DNA of 64,000 bases from Palsa-504 sp963789225 (GCA_963789225.1 CAWBKD010000046.1:806001-870000), one strand, 5' to 3'. Shown: positions 49,431 to 58,679, numbered from the stretch's first letter. Notes: generated from the sequence alone by a model not told the origin. A program made the numbers and translations.

Positions 49431-51262
49431 GCACCTACCGCCGCATGCGCCGGCACGCCCGCCTGGCGCGGCGCAGCGGCCTTCAGCCGATGATGGTCAT
49501 CAACACCGCAGACTCATTCCCCGAAACCATGGCCCTGCTGCTGCTGCGCGGGGCCTGGCGGTACCGCTCCGAACTCGCGCCGCTGGCCGTGACCGCTGGC
49601 CTGGCAGCAGCCGCCTGGTGGCTGCATCACACCCGGCCGCACTGGTGGTTCCCCGTTGCCGTGCTGGCTGGCTTGGCCGCGTGGGCGGTAGCCCTGTTCG
49701 GCGCTCGATGGCGATTGCCGACTCTGCCTGAGCGCGTTTACGGGGCTGTCACGATCTACGTGGCCGGAATATGGCTGTCCGTCGCGATCGCGATCGGGCC
49801 ATTCTTCCGGCCGCTGTCGCAAGCCGGCATCATCGCCGCGCTGATCCTGTCGGTGCCCTGGTGGGCGCACCGGCGCCGGCGCGCGAAGGTGCGGCTTGAG
49901 CGCAAGCTGACCGCCTGGCCCGATATCGCCAAGGCGGTAGGACTGGCCGGCGCGGAAGTTATGTCCGCGACGGTGGATGTGTGGGGGTGGCGCGCGCGGT
50001 TCCGGCTGGCGCGCGGCCAGACCCTCAAGGACGTGACCGCGAAAATCCCGGCGATCGAATCCGGCCTGGGCACCGTCCGGAATGCCGTGCGGGTGTACCC
50101 GACGCCCGATGACCTGGCCGACCGGTGCGAAATCCGCGTGCTCGAAATGGACCCGCACGCGGGAGCCGTCCCGTGGCCCGGCCCGTCCGTGACCTCGATT
50201 ACCCAGCCGGTCGACCTGGGGCCATTCGAGGACGCCTCGCCGTGCCGGGTGACATTGGCCCGGCTGCATGGCGTGTTCGGCGGCACCACCGGCTCCGGTA
50301 AGAGCGGCGGGCTGAACGTTCTCATGGGGAATCTGGTGGCCTGCCGTGATGCGGTGATCTGGGCGGTAGACCTGAAAAAGGGCATGGAACTGGGCCCGTG
50401 GGCGTCATGCATTGACCGGCTCGCCACCACTGCCGGGCACGCCACTACCCTGCTCCGCGACGCGGTCGCCGTGCTGGAGGCACGCGCGGCATTGCTCGCC
50501 GCAGCGGGCAAACGCGGCTGGCCGATATCACCGGGCATGCCCGCGCTGATCATCCTGATCGACGAATACGCCGAGCTGGCCGACGAGGCACCCGCCGCGA
50601 TGAGCGACACCGATTCCATCGCCCGGCTTGGCCGCGCGGTCGCGGTAACCCTTATCGCGGCCACCCAGCGGCCGACGCAAAAGGCCATGGGCCAGGGCGC
50701 GGTACGCTCCCAGATGGACCTGCGGATATGTTTCCGCGTCCGCGAGCCACGCGACGTCGACCTGGTCCTCGGACAGGGAATGCTACGGGCTGGATGGGAT
50801 GCCCATAACCTCAACGCCCCCGGCAAATTCCTCATCTCCGCACCCGGCCACGACAAACCCAGACGAGCACGCGCCTACCTGCTCACCGACCAGGCCGTCA
50901 CCGATACTGCCGCGCGCTACGCCGCGAACCGGCCGCACCTGGACACGCAATCGCGGCGCGCGATTCTCGACGCGGCAAACGCCCGCCCCGGCCACGACGA
51001 AAACCCAGCCGACCCCGAAAGCGACTCGCCCGGCACAGATCAGCCGTCCGGCCGACCGCCCACCATAGCCGGGCAAACGCTATGGACGGCACTGCGCACA
51101 GCGCCGCAAGAGGGAATCGGAGTCGGTGACCTCATGCGCATTACCGGAATGACCCGGCCGACCATTTACCGGCATCTGCGCGAGTACGTCAGGACCGGAC
51201 ACGTCGTCCAGGTCAGCCGGGGCCGGTGGCGTGCCCGCCCCACCGGCGAGCCGTCACCGTGA
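49427..51262 (+). CDS. TraB/FtsK-like conjugal DNA translocase
   Basis: 611 residues. N-terminal membrane helices (LAVTAGLAAAAWWL, WFPVAVLAGLAAWAVALFG, AVTIYVAGIWLSVAIAIG, IIAALILSVPWW) are followed by the motor: Walker A VFGGTTGSGKSGGLNVL (about residue 285) and Walker B ALIILIDEYAEL (about 372), then a RecA-type AATQRPTQKAMGQGAVR segment. The C terminus is a winged helix (GDLMRITGMTRPTIYRHLRE), which in TraB proteins recognises clt repeats on the element. It would pump double-stranded element DNA to a recipient. GTG start overlaps the previous gene. Confidence 0.9.
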   Translation: MSTYRRMRRHARLARRSGLQPMMVINTADSFPETMALLLLRGAWRYRSELAPLAVTAGLAAAAWWLHHTRPHWWFPVAVLAGLAAWAVALFGARWRLPTLPERVYGAVTIYVAGIWLSVAIAIGPFFRPLSQAGIIAALILSVPWWAHRRRRAKVRLERKLTAWPDIAKAVGLAGAEVMSATVDVWGWRARFRLARGQTLKDVTAKIPAIESGLGTVRNAVRVYPTPDDLADRCEIRVLEMDPHAGAVPWPGPSVTSITQPVDLGPFEDASPCRVTLARLHGVFGGTTGSGKSGGLNVLMGNLVACRDAVIWAVDLKKGMELGPWASCIDRLATTAGHATTLLRDAVAVLEARAALLAAAGKRGWPISPGMPALIILIDEYAELADEAPAAMSDTDSIARLGRAVAVTLIAATQRPTQKAMGQGAVRSQMDLRICFRVREPRDVDLVLGQGMLRAGWDAHNLNAPGKFLISAPGHDKPRRARAYLLTDQAVTDTAARYAANRPHLDTQSRRAILDAANARPGHDENPADPESDSPGTDQPSGRPPTIAGQTLWTALRTAPQEGIGVGDLMRITGMTRPTIYRHLREYVRTGHVVQVSRGRWRARPTGEPSP

Positions 51263-51386
51263 GTGATCGTCTCACCGGTCGTCTCGTCTCACCGCCCCGC
51301 GCGCGCGTCTGCACGTCACGCGCGAACACAGCCGATGAGACAAACAAGTGAGACAAACGCGGAGCGTCACACACACCCAGCGTGGC

Positions 51387-51599
51387 ATGCGCCCGGCGCG
51401 CACGCCGCTGAGCGAAGAAGAACGCGCGGCAATCCGCACGGCCGGCAGGGAAGACGCGCGCCGCTCGCGACTACGGCAAGGTCTGCCTGACCGGATAGAA
51501 GACCCGCTCGCAATCGCCATTCTCGCCGCACTGCTGCGCACCGCGCGCAGCACGCAAACCCCGGAAAGCACGAGCCATGAAGGAAACACAGCAGCCTAA
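51387..51599 (+). CDS. Small helical protein after TraB
   Basis: 70 residues, MRPARTPLSEEERAAIRTAG then GLPDRIEDPLAIAILAALLR. Plausible element gene: the PLAxIAxLAALLR ending is common in actinobacterial integrative-element ORFs. A longer version could start at 51348. Function unknown. Confidence 0.55.
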   Translation: MRPARTPLSEEERAAIRTAGREDARRSRLRQGLPDRIEDPLAIAILAALLRTARSTQTPESTSHEGNTAA

Positions 51600-51608
51600 G
51601 ACGTTAAA

Positions 51609-51642
51609 TGGAGAGCGGCGAGGAAAGCCCTCCGCCGCTCTC
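51609..51642. terminator. Bidirectional hairpin after the TraB region
   Basis: GAGAGCGGCG and CGCCGCTCTC pair across AGGAAAGCCCTC. A near-identical hairpin follows the integrase gene at 56789-56820. Confidence 0.7.
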
Positions 51643-51654
51643 CCGGCTGCCCTG

Positions 51655-51715
51655 CCGACTGTCAGGAACCGCCAGTCGAATTCTGTCCGGTCCCGCAAGA
51701 ATTGCAGGTAGTGAC
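51655..51715 (-). pseudogene. Duplicated tail of a serine integrase gene
   Basis: On the minus strand this reads LQFLRDRTEFDWRF and stop, matching the last residues of the integrase at 56839 (LQFVRDRTEFDWRF). Together with the hairpin at 51609 about 100 bases resemble 56787-56884, with several differences. It is a remnant of an older or related integrase gene end. Confidence 0.82.
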
Positions 51716-51791
51716 CTTTCACGCCCGTAGCTGCCTCGATCACGGTGATCCGGCCCGCCAGACCTTCATCGCGGCCGGGCGTATATTCATG

Positions 51792-52421
51792 TTAGAACCG
51801 CACTGCCCCTATGAAATTGAGGGCCGCCGTCTCCCAGCTCACCTTTATTTTTTGAACATCTTGGCTTGGCGCCGTATTCGCGTTCCACATATACCCGTTT
51901 CCGGCGTAGATGCCGACATGCGCGTAGCTGTTCCATGTTCCGCCGAACAAGATAACGTCACCGGGTTGAAGCTGGGAGATACTTTTCACCCTGGTACCGA
52001 AGTTCTGAATTGTCGTCCGGGTAATAGTGATATGAGTGGCTTGGTATACAGCGTAGATAGCTAGGCCGCCGCAGTCGAAGCCTTTGATACTCAAAGCTCC
52101 GCAGTCGGTCGCTTCGTCGCCGCCGTTACCTTGGCCGTGTGTGGGCCCGGACGTGTTGCCGCCGGCCCAGCAGTACGGCTTTCCGTTCATCGAGGCGGCA
52201 GCGTTCAGGATCGCGTTGCCTATCGAGATGTCCTGCCGGGCATGAAGCGTCTGCCCGGCCGAAAGCATGTTGCCGCCTGTCGCCGCGCTGGCCGGTGAGG
52301 CCTCCATCGACATGCCAGCAGCAAAGGCCAGAGCCATAAGGAACGCGGCCACCGCCCGTACTGTTCTCGCGGCAGTGCTGTCGACGTGTGCCTGAAACCT
52401 TCGGAACCGCAAGAGATGCAT
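51792..52421 (-). CDS. Secreted NlpC/P60 peptidoglycan hydrolase
   Basis: 209 residues. A long signal peptide (TVRAVAAFLMALAFAAGMSM, cleavage near ASPASAA) precedes an NlpC/P60 domain with catalytic Cys in GFDCGGLAIYAVY and His in YAHVGIYAGNGYMW, plus LQPGDVILFGG. It cleaves stem-peptide bonds in the cell wall; in conjugative elements such enzymes can open the envelope for DNA transfer. ATG at 52421 with GAAAGGCGG upstream. The insert GNTSGPTHGQGNGGDEATDC is longer than usual. Confidence 0.85.
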   Translation of the reverse strand: MHLLRFRRFQAHVDSTAARTVRAVAAFLMALAFAAGMSMEASPASAATGGNMLSAGQTLHARQDISIGNAILNAAASMNGKPYCWAGGNTSGPTHGQGNGGDEATDCGALSIKGFDCGGLAIYAVYQATHITITRTTIQNFGTRVKSISQLQPGDVILFGGTWNSYAHVGIYAGNGYMWNANTAPSQDVQKIKVSWETAALNFIGAVRF

Positions 52422-52915
52422 GCAAACCGCCTTTCTGATTTGGAGGTAAGGGGCAGCACGTCCGATATTCGCGAACCACGTCGGCACCCGTTGAAGCATC
52501 AGAGCTGCTACATGAAGGCCGCACGGATTTCCGCAGCTCCGTAAACCCGAATATGATCCGGCGACTCAGGGAATCCACACATCGTGACCATCGCCCGATC
52601 CGAGTGGCATGATCCGACAATACGGACAACCAGTATGCTTTGTCCCGCCTTCCCTTACCCTTCACAGATGAGACGCTCCGATGAACGATCCGGTGGACGG
52701 GAGGTAAGTAACGAATCGACATCTATCGTCGTGGAGAGCAATTTCTAACCCGCTCCAAGGTCCGCTCCCTTGGCTAGCTCGCACTATACGACTCGGCCGC
52801 CGGGTGGCGAGTAACCGACGCTGGCAACATAGGTCTGTACTTGGCTTCGGGACGAAGAGGCCAGCGTCAGTTGCCGTGGCGGCGCATTCGGCGCTTGACG
52901 CTATAGATGCCGGGC
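52422..52915. other. Intergenic region upstream of NlpC/P60
   Basis: About 490 bases without a supportable gene. It holds the NlpC promoter region and ends at the left target duplication of IS4::IS110 copy 2. Base composition is clearly lower in GC than the neighbours, as in element cargo DNA. Confidence 0.5.
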
Positions 52916-53510
52916 ACGCCGACGGGCAACACCAGGGACTTACCTGCACCGTTCGGTTGCCGCAAGTGGTCGTTTTCCTTGTCTGGCGGTTGTGATGGCC
53001 TGGTCCGGGGCGTGATCCAGTCTGCTCCCTGTTCCCGATCGCTGCCGGTCCGTGTGAGCGGCCGGGCCGGGTCAAGGGGCGCGCAGCGCCCGCGCAGCGG
53101 CGCCGGAGGCGCCCTTGACGCGGCCGGACGTGAGCCGATAATGGACGGCCGGGGACGGGGAGCCGTTTGAGGGTGGGCTGGTGCCCCGGGGGATTGTGCG
53201 GCGTGACCTCCTTGGGCGGGGGTGATGGCCGTGGGCTGGCCGTGACCGGGAACGGCGGGAGGGGGGCAGCCAGACTTACCTAGGCCCGCGGGCGCGGCGT
53301 GCCGTGCCCGGCGACATGATGATGTATCGGGTGTCCTCCGTGGCGGGGGTTGCGGCCGCTCATTCTTTACAGGCCGTCCGCGCGGCCCGGTGCGGGCCGG
53401 CGGCCTGACAGTCCCTTGGCGGGAGCTGGCCGCGGTTGTTCCCCATCGGATGAGCGCGGCGCCGCCCCTTCCGGCTGTGCCCTGTGGTCACGGCGATGCC
53501 GGGCCGCGGG

Positions 53511-54542
53511 TCAGCAGGCGGTGAGGGCGTCGTCGCCGAGCTCGCCCAGGATGTGCACCGCCTGGCGGATGATCTTGCGGGCCTGGGAGATGGCGGCGCG
53601 CTTGCCGTCGATGCGTTCCTTGACCTGCGCGTAGTAGGCGTGGCCGGGGGCGCCGGCGCGGGCGTGGGCCTTGCCGGCCTCATAGACGCACCAGCGCAGC
53701 ACCTCTGGTCCCTGCCGGGACAGGCGCCCGGGAGGGCCCTTGCCGTCGGAGGAGTGCACGGTGACGTCCAGCCCGGCGAACCGGACCGCCTTGCGGGAGG
53801 AGGAGAACCGGCCCGCCCCGCCCAGCCAGCAGGTCAGGGCGAGCCCGGTGACCGGCCCGACGCCGTACAGCCGGGCGGTCAGCTCGGCCGCGCCCCTGAT
53901 GTGCCGTGCCCGGTCCAGCAGCTGGCGGCGCACCTGGTGCAGGCGCTCGTCATACACCGACAGCATCTGCGCCGCGATGGCCAGCTGCAGCTGCCCGGCT
54001 GGCGAGCACCACGCGGCCGCGGCCCGCAGCGCCGCGGCACCCTCGGCGGTCCCCAGCCGCTGTCCGGCGATATGCGGGGCGCCGTGGTGGAACAGCACCG
54101 CGTGGATCCGCTGGACCCACCCCGTCCGCTGTTCCCGCAGGTCCAGGTAGGTCTCCAGCAGCGCACGGCACTCCAGGATGTGCGACGGCGGGATCCAGCA
54201 CTCCGGAAGCCGGCCCTGCTCCAGCAGCACCCGCTGGTGGCGGGCATCGGCCCGGTCGGTCTTGGCCCGCCGCTTCGGGCCGCGCAGGCGCGCGGCCTCG
54301 GCCGGGTCGGACAGGTGCGGCGTCAGCCCCGCCGCGATGATCTCCTGGGCCACATACCGCCATCCCGTGCAGCCTTCCAGCGCGAAATGGGCGTCCTGCC
54401 CGGCGAACCGGGCCAGCCACTTCGCCAGGTGCTCGCGGTCGGCCGGGCAGATCTGCCCGCGCCGCACCTCCCCGGTCTCGGTATCGACATAGTCGAAGGT
54501 GATCTGCCTCCGGTGGATATCCAGCCCGCCTACGATGGGCAT
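53511..54542 (-). CDS. IS110-family transposase, copy 2
   Basis: 343 residues, differing from copy 1 at one noticed residue (ITFD instead of ITFN near residue 16). Same DEDD motifs and C-terminal serine motif RLSRQG. It lies inside the IS4 element, antisense to the window and in the same direction as the IS4 transposase. Confidence 0.93.
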   Translation of the reverse strand: MPIVGGLDIHRRQITFDYVDTETGEVRRGQICPADREHLAKWLARFAGQDAHFALEGCTGWRYVAQEIIAAGLTPHLSDPAEAARLRGPKRRAKTDRADARHQRVLLEQGRLPECWIPPSHILECRALLETYLDLREQRTGWVQRIHAVLFHHGAPHIAGQRLGTAEGAAALRAAAAWCSPAGQLQLAIAAQMLSVYDERLHQVRRQLLDRARHIRGAAELTARLYGVGPVTGLALTCWLGGAGRFSSSRKAVRFAGLDVTVHSSDGKGPPGRLSRQGPEVLRWCVYEAGKAHARAGAPGHAYYAQVKERIDGKRAAISQARKIIRQAVHILGELGDDALTAC

Positions 54543-54918
54543 CGGGACCTCCTCAAGCTCCGCGGGCGCCCCGGCAGCCGGTAGCGCCCGGCACGACGTG
54601 GATGCTCCCCGCATCCCATCTTCACGCGCCTGAGCTGAGGAGGTCTCCCGCCGGACGGCGGATGCCTTGCCCCCCTGCTCAGCCGCTAACGGCCGCAGCC
54701 GGTGCATGTCATCTTTAGGTGTTTGTGGCGTTCCGGGTTGTTGCCGTTATTGTGCTCCGTTTCGGTCTTTGAGTCTGGTTGCGTGGGGCCGCCGCGGGAG
54801 TGCGGGCATGATTTCAGCCCGCGTGTCGCGGCGGGGATGGCGCGCGGTTCCACGGTCCGCGGCCCGGCGGGCGGGGCGGTTTCTCCTTCCTGACCGGGGT
54901 TCCGGCTGCGGCCGCGGG

Positions 54919-56709
54919 TTATGAGAAGCCGGGCGCGAATACGGTGACCTGCGGTTTCCCGGTGACGGTCTGCTTGGTCGCGGTGGCGTGCCGGAATTTC
55001 GGGCGGGCTTTCTGAGCGCGTTCTGAGTGGCGCTGCCGCCCTGGGACATTCAGGGTGTGCAGGGCGGCGCGGGCGGCAGCCTCGGCTGCGGCGGCGAGCG
55101 CTTCCAGCGACGATGAGGCGGTGACCTGGGATGATGTCATGGAGCGAACCGCGTGGCGCCAGAGGGCGGTGAAGGATTCCTCGTCCGCGGTGGCCAGGGC
55201 ATGGCTCTGGCGGCGCAGCGCGCGGGCGGCGGCCGTCTGGCTGCGCAGCGCGGCGGCGGCGCTGGCGCGGACCAGCTGGGTGGCGGTCAGCCAGGCCCAG
55301 GCTTCCTGGATGACCAGCCGCGGGGACCCCGACCGCAGCACCGGGCCGGCGGTGCGGTCCCCGGCGCCGGCGATGGTCGCCTTGTCCTCGCCGAAGGTGG
55401 TCTCCGATGCGCTCCACCTGGTCAGGTAGGTGTCCCGGACCTGGTCCGCGGGCGCGGCCTGGTGGCCGAGCAGGGTGGTGATCACGGTGCAGGTCTGCGA
55501 GACCTCTTCCGTCCCGTCGCCGCGGGCCAGGACCGCGTTGTGCTCGGCGGCGCGGACTGGCAGCCGGTCTTCTTTCTTCCCGGACGGGGCGTTCAGCCAG
55601 GTCAGGCGGGATCCGTCGGGCAGCCAGCCGCCGCCGGGCTCCAGCGGCAGCGCGACCGTGGCGCTCACCCGGGCGACGACGTGCCCGCCCGCGTCCAGGA
55701 TCGCCGTGATCAGCTCATGGCCGGGGAAATTCCTGTCGAAGCAGACGACCCGGCCGGCGAACAGGTCCGGGCGGCGGCACGCCAGCCGCTTCAGCAGCGT
55801 CTGCTCCCCGGCCCGCGTGCTCCCGAGGATCGCGCCGAGCATGGCGCGGCCGGCGCGGGCGGTCAGCGCCACGATCCGCAGCTGCGGGAACGGCGCAGCG
55901 GCCTCGCCGTCCTGCTCCGCAGTGCCCGTGCAGCCGAACATCGCCCGGTTCGCCGGCGTATCCGCCAGGTTCACCAGCATCCCGTCGGCCGCGCACACCG
56001 TCATCCCGGCCAGCAGCACCGCCGACGGCTCGTCATCGCAGATCAGCGGCCCGGCCGCCTCCCAGAACACGGACTCCATCACGTCCGCCGGCACCAGCAG
56101 CCGCCAGTCCGTGACCACTTTCCCCGTCGGGACGTGCCATTCCAGGGCGAACGGGACGTCCGCCAGCAGCCCCGCCAGGCGGGCCAGCGCCTCGCAGTAC
56201 GACCCGTCCGGCATCAGGGTCATCGCGATCATCAGCCGGACCACCAGCGGATACGACATGATCCGCCGCCGCTCCCGCGGCCGCAGCCGCCCTTTCCCCA
56301 GCTCCGCGTCCACGACGGCCTCGATCACGCCGTCGCCGAGGTGGCGCTCCAGCTCACCCAGCCGCACCAGGTCCGGGAGCCACGCGTCCGCCAGCATCCT
56401 GCCGTCCCGGCGCGCCAGCACCGGGACCGTCACCACCGGGCGGCAGAACACCGCCAGCTCCCCGGCCCGCGGCACCGCATCCCCCGCCGCCGTGACCGTC
56501 CCGCCGCGAACCCGCAGGCCAGCAGCCCGCACCACGACCACCCCCGCCGGCGTCCCGGCCACCGCGGACCACTCAGGACCAATTGCATCAACGACGGAAG
56601 GCAGGCAGGATCGCACGAGGGACTCCTGTGACAGACGTGGATTAGACACCCAAACGCCTACCAGGAGTCCCTCCCCGTCTCCAAACCAGCGCAAAAAATA
56701 CCAGGTCAC
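54919..56709 (-). CDS. IS4-family transposase, copy 2 (full length)
   Basis: 596 residues. It contains the stretch AGLRVRGGTVTAAGDAVPRA that copy 1 has lost. DDE motifs VCAADGMLV, VVCFDRNFPGH and YLTRWSASETTFGEDK are intact, so this is the likely source of activity for both copies. Confidence 0.92.
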   Translation of the reverse strand: MTWYFLRWFGDGEGLLVGVWVSNPRLSQESLVRSCLPSVVDAIGPEWSAVAGTPAGVVVVRAAGLRVRGGTVTAAGDAVPRAGELAVFCRPVVTVPVLARRDGRMLADAWLPDLVRLGELERHLGDGVIEAVVDAELGKGRLRPRERRRIMSYPLVVRLMIAMTLMPDGSYCEALARLAGLLADVPFALEWHVPTGKVVTDWRLLVPADVMESVFWEAAGPLICDDEPSAVLLAGMTVCAADGMLVNLADTPANRAMFGCTGTAEQDGEAAAPFPQLRIVALTARAGRAMLGAILGSTRAGEQTLLKRLACRRPDLFAGRVVCFDRNFPGHELITAILDAGGHVVARVSATVALPLEPGGGWLPDGSRLTWLNAPSGKKEDRLPVRAAEHNAVLARGDGTEEVSQTCTVITTLLGHQAAPADQVRDTYLTRWSASETTFGEDKATIAGAGDRTAGPVLRSGSPRLVIQEAWAWLTATQLVRASAAAALRSQTAAARALRRQSHALATADEESFTALWRHAVRSMTSSQVTASSSLEALAAAAEAAARAALHTLNVPGRQRHSERAQKARPKFRHATATKQTVTGKPQVTVFAPGFS

Positions 56710-56788
56710 AGCATCACGCGAACTGGCACGGCTTAAGTCTCTGGTGTTGACGCCGACGGGTCTGTCAGTTTCCGCAGGTAAGGGCGTT

Positions 56789-56820
56789 GAGCGGCGGAGG
56801 AAAGTCCCCCGCCGCTCTTC
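56789..56820. terminator. Hairpin terminator after the integrase gene
   Basis: GAGCGGCGG and CCGCCGCTC pair across AGGAAAGTCCC, 19 bases beyond the integrase stop. Related to the hairpin at 51609-51642. Confidence 0.7.
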
Positions 56821-56838
56821 CGTCTGCCCTGCCGACTG

Positions 56839-58344
56839 TCAGAACCGCCAGTCGAATTCCGTCCGGTCGCGCACGAATTGCAGCTTGCGTTCCGGTGTCA
56901 GGTTCGGCCCGCCCTTGCGGCCGGCATGCGGGTTAACGATGACCCGGTTCAAGACGGCCTTGACTGCCGCGCGGCGCCGGTCGGTATTCCAGCCTTCCCA
57001 CGCATCCCGCACCATGTCCGACGCGGGGATATCACCGAACACGGCGGCCAACCCGGTCAGCTTGTCGTATTCCTTCCGCGCCTTCGCGACGCGGGCTTCG
57101 GTGCGCTGCTTGATGTCCAGCCAGTCAGCCTTGTCGATCGTGTCTTCGGCCCAGTCCCGCCGCGCCTCCGCCCGCTTGTCCTGCGCCTTGCGGATTTCCT
57201 CGAGCAGTTCCGCGCGGCGCGGCGCACTGGTGTCCTCGCCCGCGCGCACGGCTTCCTGAATACGGGGGGATTCCAGCGCGTCGAGCACCGCTCCGGTCAC
57301 GTACTCGTCCAGGATTTCCGCCAGCACCGAAACCCCGCCGCATCCCTTGCCCGCAGGACCGGTCACGCACCGGTACGTCGCAGACTTCCCCGTGCTGGCC
57401 CCGTAGGGATACAGCGGCCCGTCGCATTTGCCGCACCGCGCGATCCCGGACAGCAAGTGGTGCTTGCGGCCGACCACGTGCGCGCGGCGCGACGGGTCAG
57501 AGAACAGCCTGACGAGCCGTTCGTGCGTGTCCTCGTCGAGAATGGCGGGCCATTGCGCCGGGTACGTCTGCCCCTGCCACTCCCGTAGCCCGGCCACATG
57601 CGGGGACCTGAGCGTTTTCACCAGGGACGATTCTTCCCATCTGGCCGCGCGGGACGGCTTGATGCCGCACCGCGTCCATTCCCGGATAATCGACCCGACG
57701 GTCTCGCCGTTCAGCACGCGTTCGGCGGCATCCCGCAACGCGTCGGCTTCGGTGTCGTTGATTTCGACCCGCAGGACCACGCGCTTGCGCTTGCTGGTCT
57801 CCTCCGGGTTGGCGTAGATGCGGGTGTACCCGAACCATCGCGGCCCGCCCCCGGACGACTTCCCCTGCCGCGCGATGCGGTCATGCGCCTCCCGGGACCG
57901 CACGCTCTTGACCGCGCTCTCCCGCTTGGCCCGCAGCGTCTCCATGCCGCCGTAATACGAGCCCTCCGGGGTGGACAGGTCCAGGTCCCCGCCCGCGTAC
58001 GCGCTGAGCATCACCCGGTGCTCGATCGCGGCTTTCTCGAACCGGCTCCAGTCCGGCAGGTTCCGGGTTAGCCGGTCCACGTCGCGGACGATCACCACGT
58101 CGATCTCGTCCCGCTCGATCGCCTCGATCAGGTTGACGAAATCATCCCGCCTGATCTCCTTGAACGCGGAATAGCCGTCATCTTTGAACCGGGCCACCAC
58201 CTGCCAGCCGCGCCGCTCCGCGTGCTTGTCGGCGTTGGCGAGCTGCGTGGGCACCGACTCGGCCGCGTCGTAGGTCTCGCTCAGCCGCGCGTACGTGGCC
58301 GCCCTGAGCTGTGGTTTCCTGGTGTCCTGAGGCGTACCATCCAT
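56839..58344 (-). CDS. Large serine recombinase (integrase of the 25-kb element)
   Basis: 501 residues. Resolvase domain with nucleophile Ser22 in YARLSETYD, then VVIVRDVDRLTRNLPDWSRF; the recombinase domain (PRWFGYTRI, GETVGSIIREWTRCGIKPSR) is followed by a zinc ribbon (CGKCDGPLYP, YRCVTGPAGKGC) and a coiled-coil region (EEIRKAQDKRAEARRDWAED), the order of phiC31-type integrases. The start at 58344 lies only 38 bases from the attR crossover. Upstream DNA in the integrated state is the DUF222 exon; in the excised circle it would be the element's left end, which can therefore supply a different promoter. Confidence 0.95.
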   Translation of the reverse strand: MDGTPQDTRKPQLRAATYARLSETYDAAESVPTQLANADKHAERRGWQVVARFKDDGYSAFKEIRRDDFVNLIEAIERDEIDVVIVRDVDRLTRNLPDWSRFEKAAIEHRVMLSAYAGGDLDLSTPEGSYYGGMETLRAKRESAVKSVRSREAHDRIARQGKSSGGGPRWFGYTRIYANPEETSKRKRVVLRVEINDTEADALRDAAERVLNGETVGSIIREWTRCGIKPSRAARWEESSLVKTLRSPHVAGLREWQGQTYPAQWPAILDEDTHERLVRLFSDPSRRAHVVGRKHHLLSGIARCGKCDGPLYPYGASTGKSATYRCVTGPAGKGCGGVSVLAEILDEYVTGAVLDALESPRIQEAVRAGEDTSAPRRAELLEEIRKAQDKRAEARRDWAEDTIDKADWLDIKQRTEARVAKARKEYDKLTGLAAVFGDIPASDMVRDAWEGWNTDRRRAAVKAVLNRVIVNPHAGRKGGPNLTPERKLQFVRDRTEFDWRF

Positions 58345-58351
58345 GCCTCCC

Positions 58352-58390
58352 AGGATAGGTACAAAACGCGAACTACGGCCAGACCGACGA
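58352..58390. other. attR of the serine-integrase element
   Basis: Element side AGGTACAAAACGCGAACTAC, host side AGACCGACGACATCCC. AGGTACAAAA at 58357-58366 is the inverse of the attL arm TTTTGTACCT and lies 13-14 bases from the crossover, like its partner. The crossover is placed at CGGCCAG (58376-58382). Confidence 0.82.
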
Positions 58391-58679
58391 CATCCCGGTG
58401 CACCTGCGCCGCCTGGTGGCGCTGCGGGATCAGACCTGCCAGTTCCCTGGCGGCTGCGACCAGCCGGCCGCCAGCTGTGAGCCACACCATGTGGTGCACC
58501 GCCAGGACGGCGGGCGCACGAGCCTGGCGGGCCTGAAAGATTACTGTCACTGGCACCATCACGTGGTGCTGCACCAGATGGGCTGGCAGCTCACCGTCTA
58601 CCCGGACGGCACCAGCCAGGTCAAAAGCCCCGGCGGGAAGATCATCCGCAGCCACAGCCCCCCACCCCGACCCGGGTAG
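58383..58679 (+). pseudogene. DUF222-HNH gene, exon 3 of 3 (HNH nuclease domain)
   Basis: 98 codons: TDDIPVHLRRLVALRDQTCQ, FPGGCDQPAASCEPHHVVHR, GLKDYCHWHHHVVLHQMGW. The Cys/His pattern is the HNH nuclease domain that closes DUF222 proteins. In the integrated state it has lost its start and N-terminal 426 codons; deletion of the element would rejoin it. Confidence 0.92.

Larger units (their letters stand above)
52927..56749 (-). mobile_element. IS4-family element containing IS110, copy 2
   Basis: 3823 bp, same inverted repeats as copy 1 (CAACACCAGGGACTTA at 52927, CAACACCAGAGACTTA inverted at 56749). Target duplication ACGCCGACGGG at 52916-52926 and 56750-56760. It is full length relative to copy 1, which lacks 60 bp, so this copy is closer to the ancestor. 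Non-coding parts at 52943-53510 and 54543-54918 equal those of copy 1. Confidence 0.93.
33076..58382. mobile_element. 25.3-kb serine-integrase integrative element (AICE-like)
   Basis: Bounded by attL and attR inside the DUF222-HNH gene; precise removal rejoins LDVGQ|TDDIP in frame. Modules: serine integrase at the right end, TraB/FtsK-type DNA pump with small spread-type ORFs, a DUF1707-FtsK protein, GIY-YIG, HD, Nudix and HTH-PLD accessory genes, NlpC/P60, and later insertions (IS3 nest, two IS4::IS110 copies). No replication initiator, relaxase or primase is recognised. Without the IS nests it is about 12.4 kb. The 208 bases at its left end (33076-33283) hold only arm DNA and presumably a promoter. 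Confidence 0.88.

Noticed and set aside
51471..51743. 90-codon minus-strand gene
   Set aside because: Only its integrase-like tail (LQFLRDRTEFDWRF) is meaningful; the rest runs through the terminator hairpin and opposite a better small gene.
55430..57259. 609-codon plus-strand frame opposite the IS4 transposase and integrase
   Set aside because: It is antisense to two genes with intact catalytic motifs; the Ser/Arg/Thr-rich composition is typical of shadow frames.
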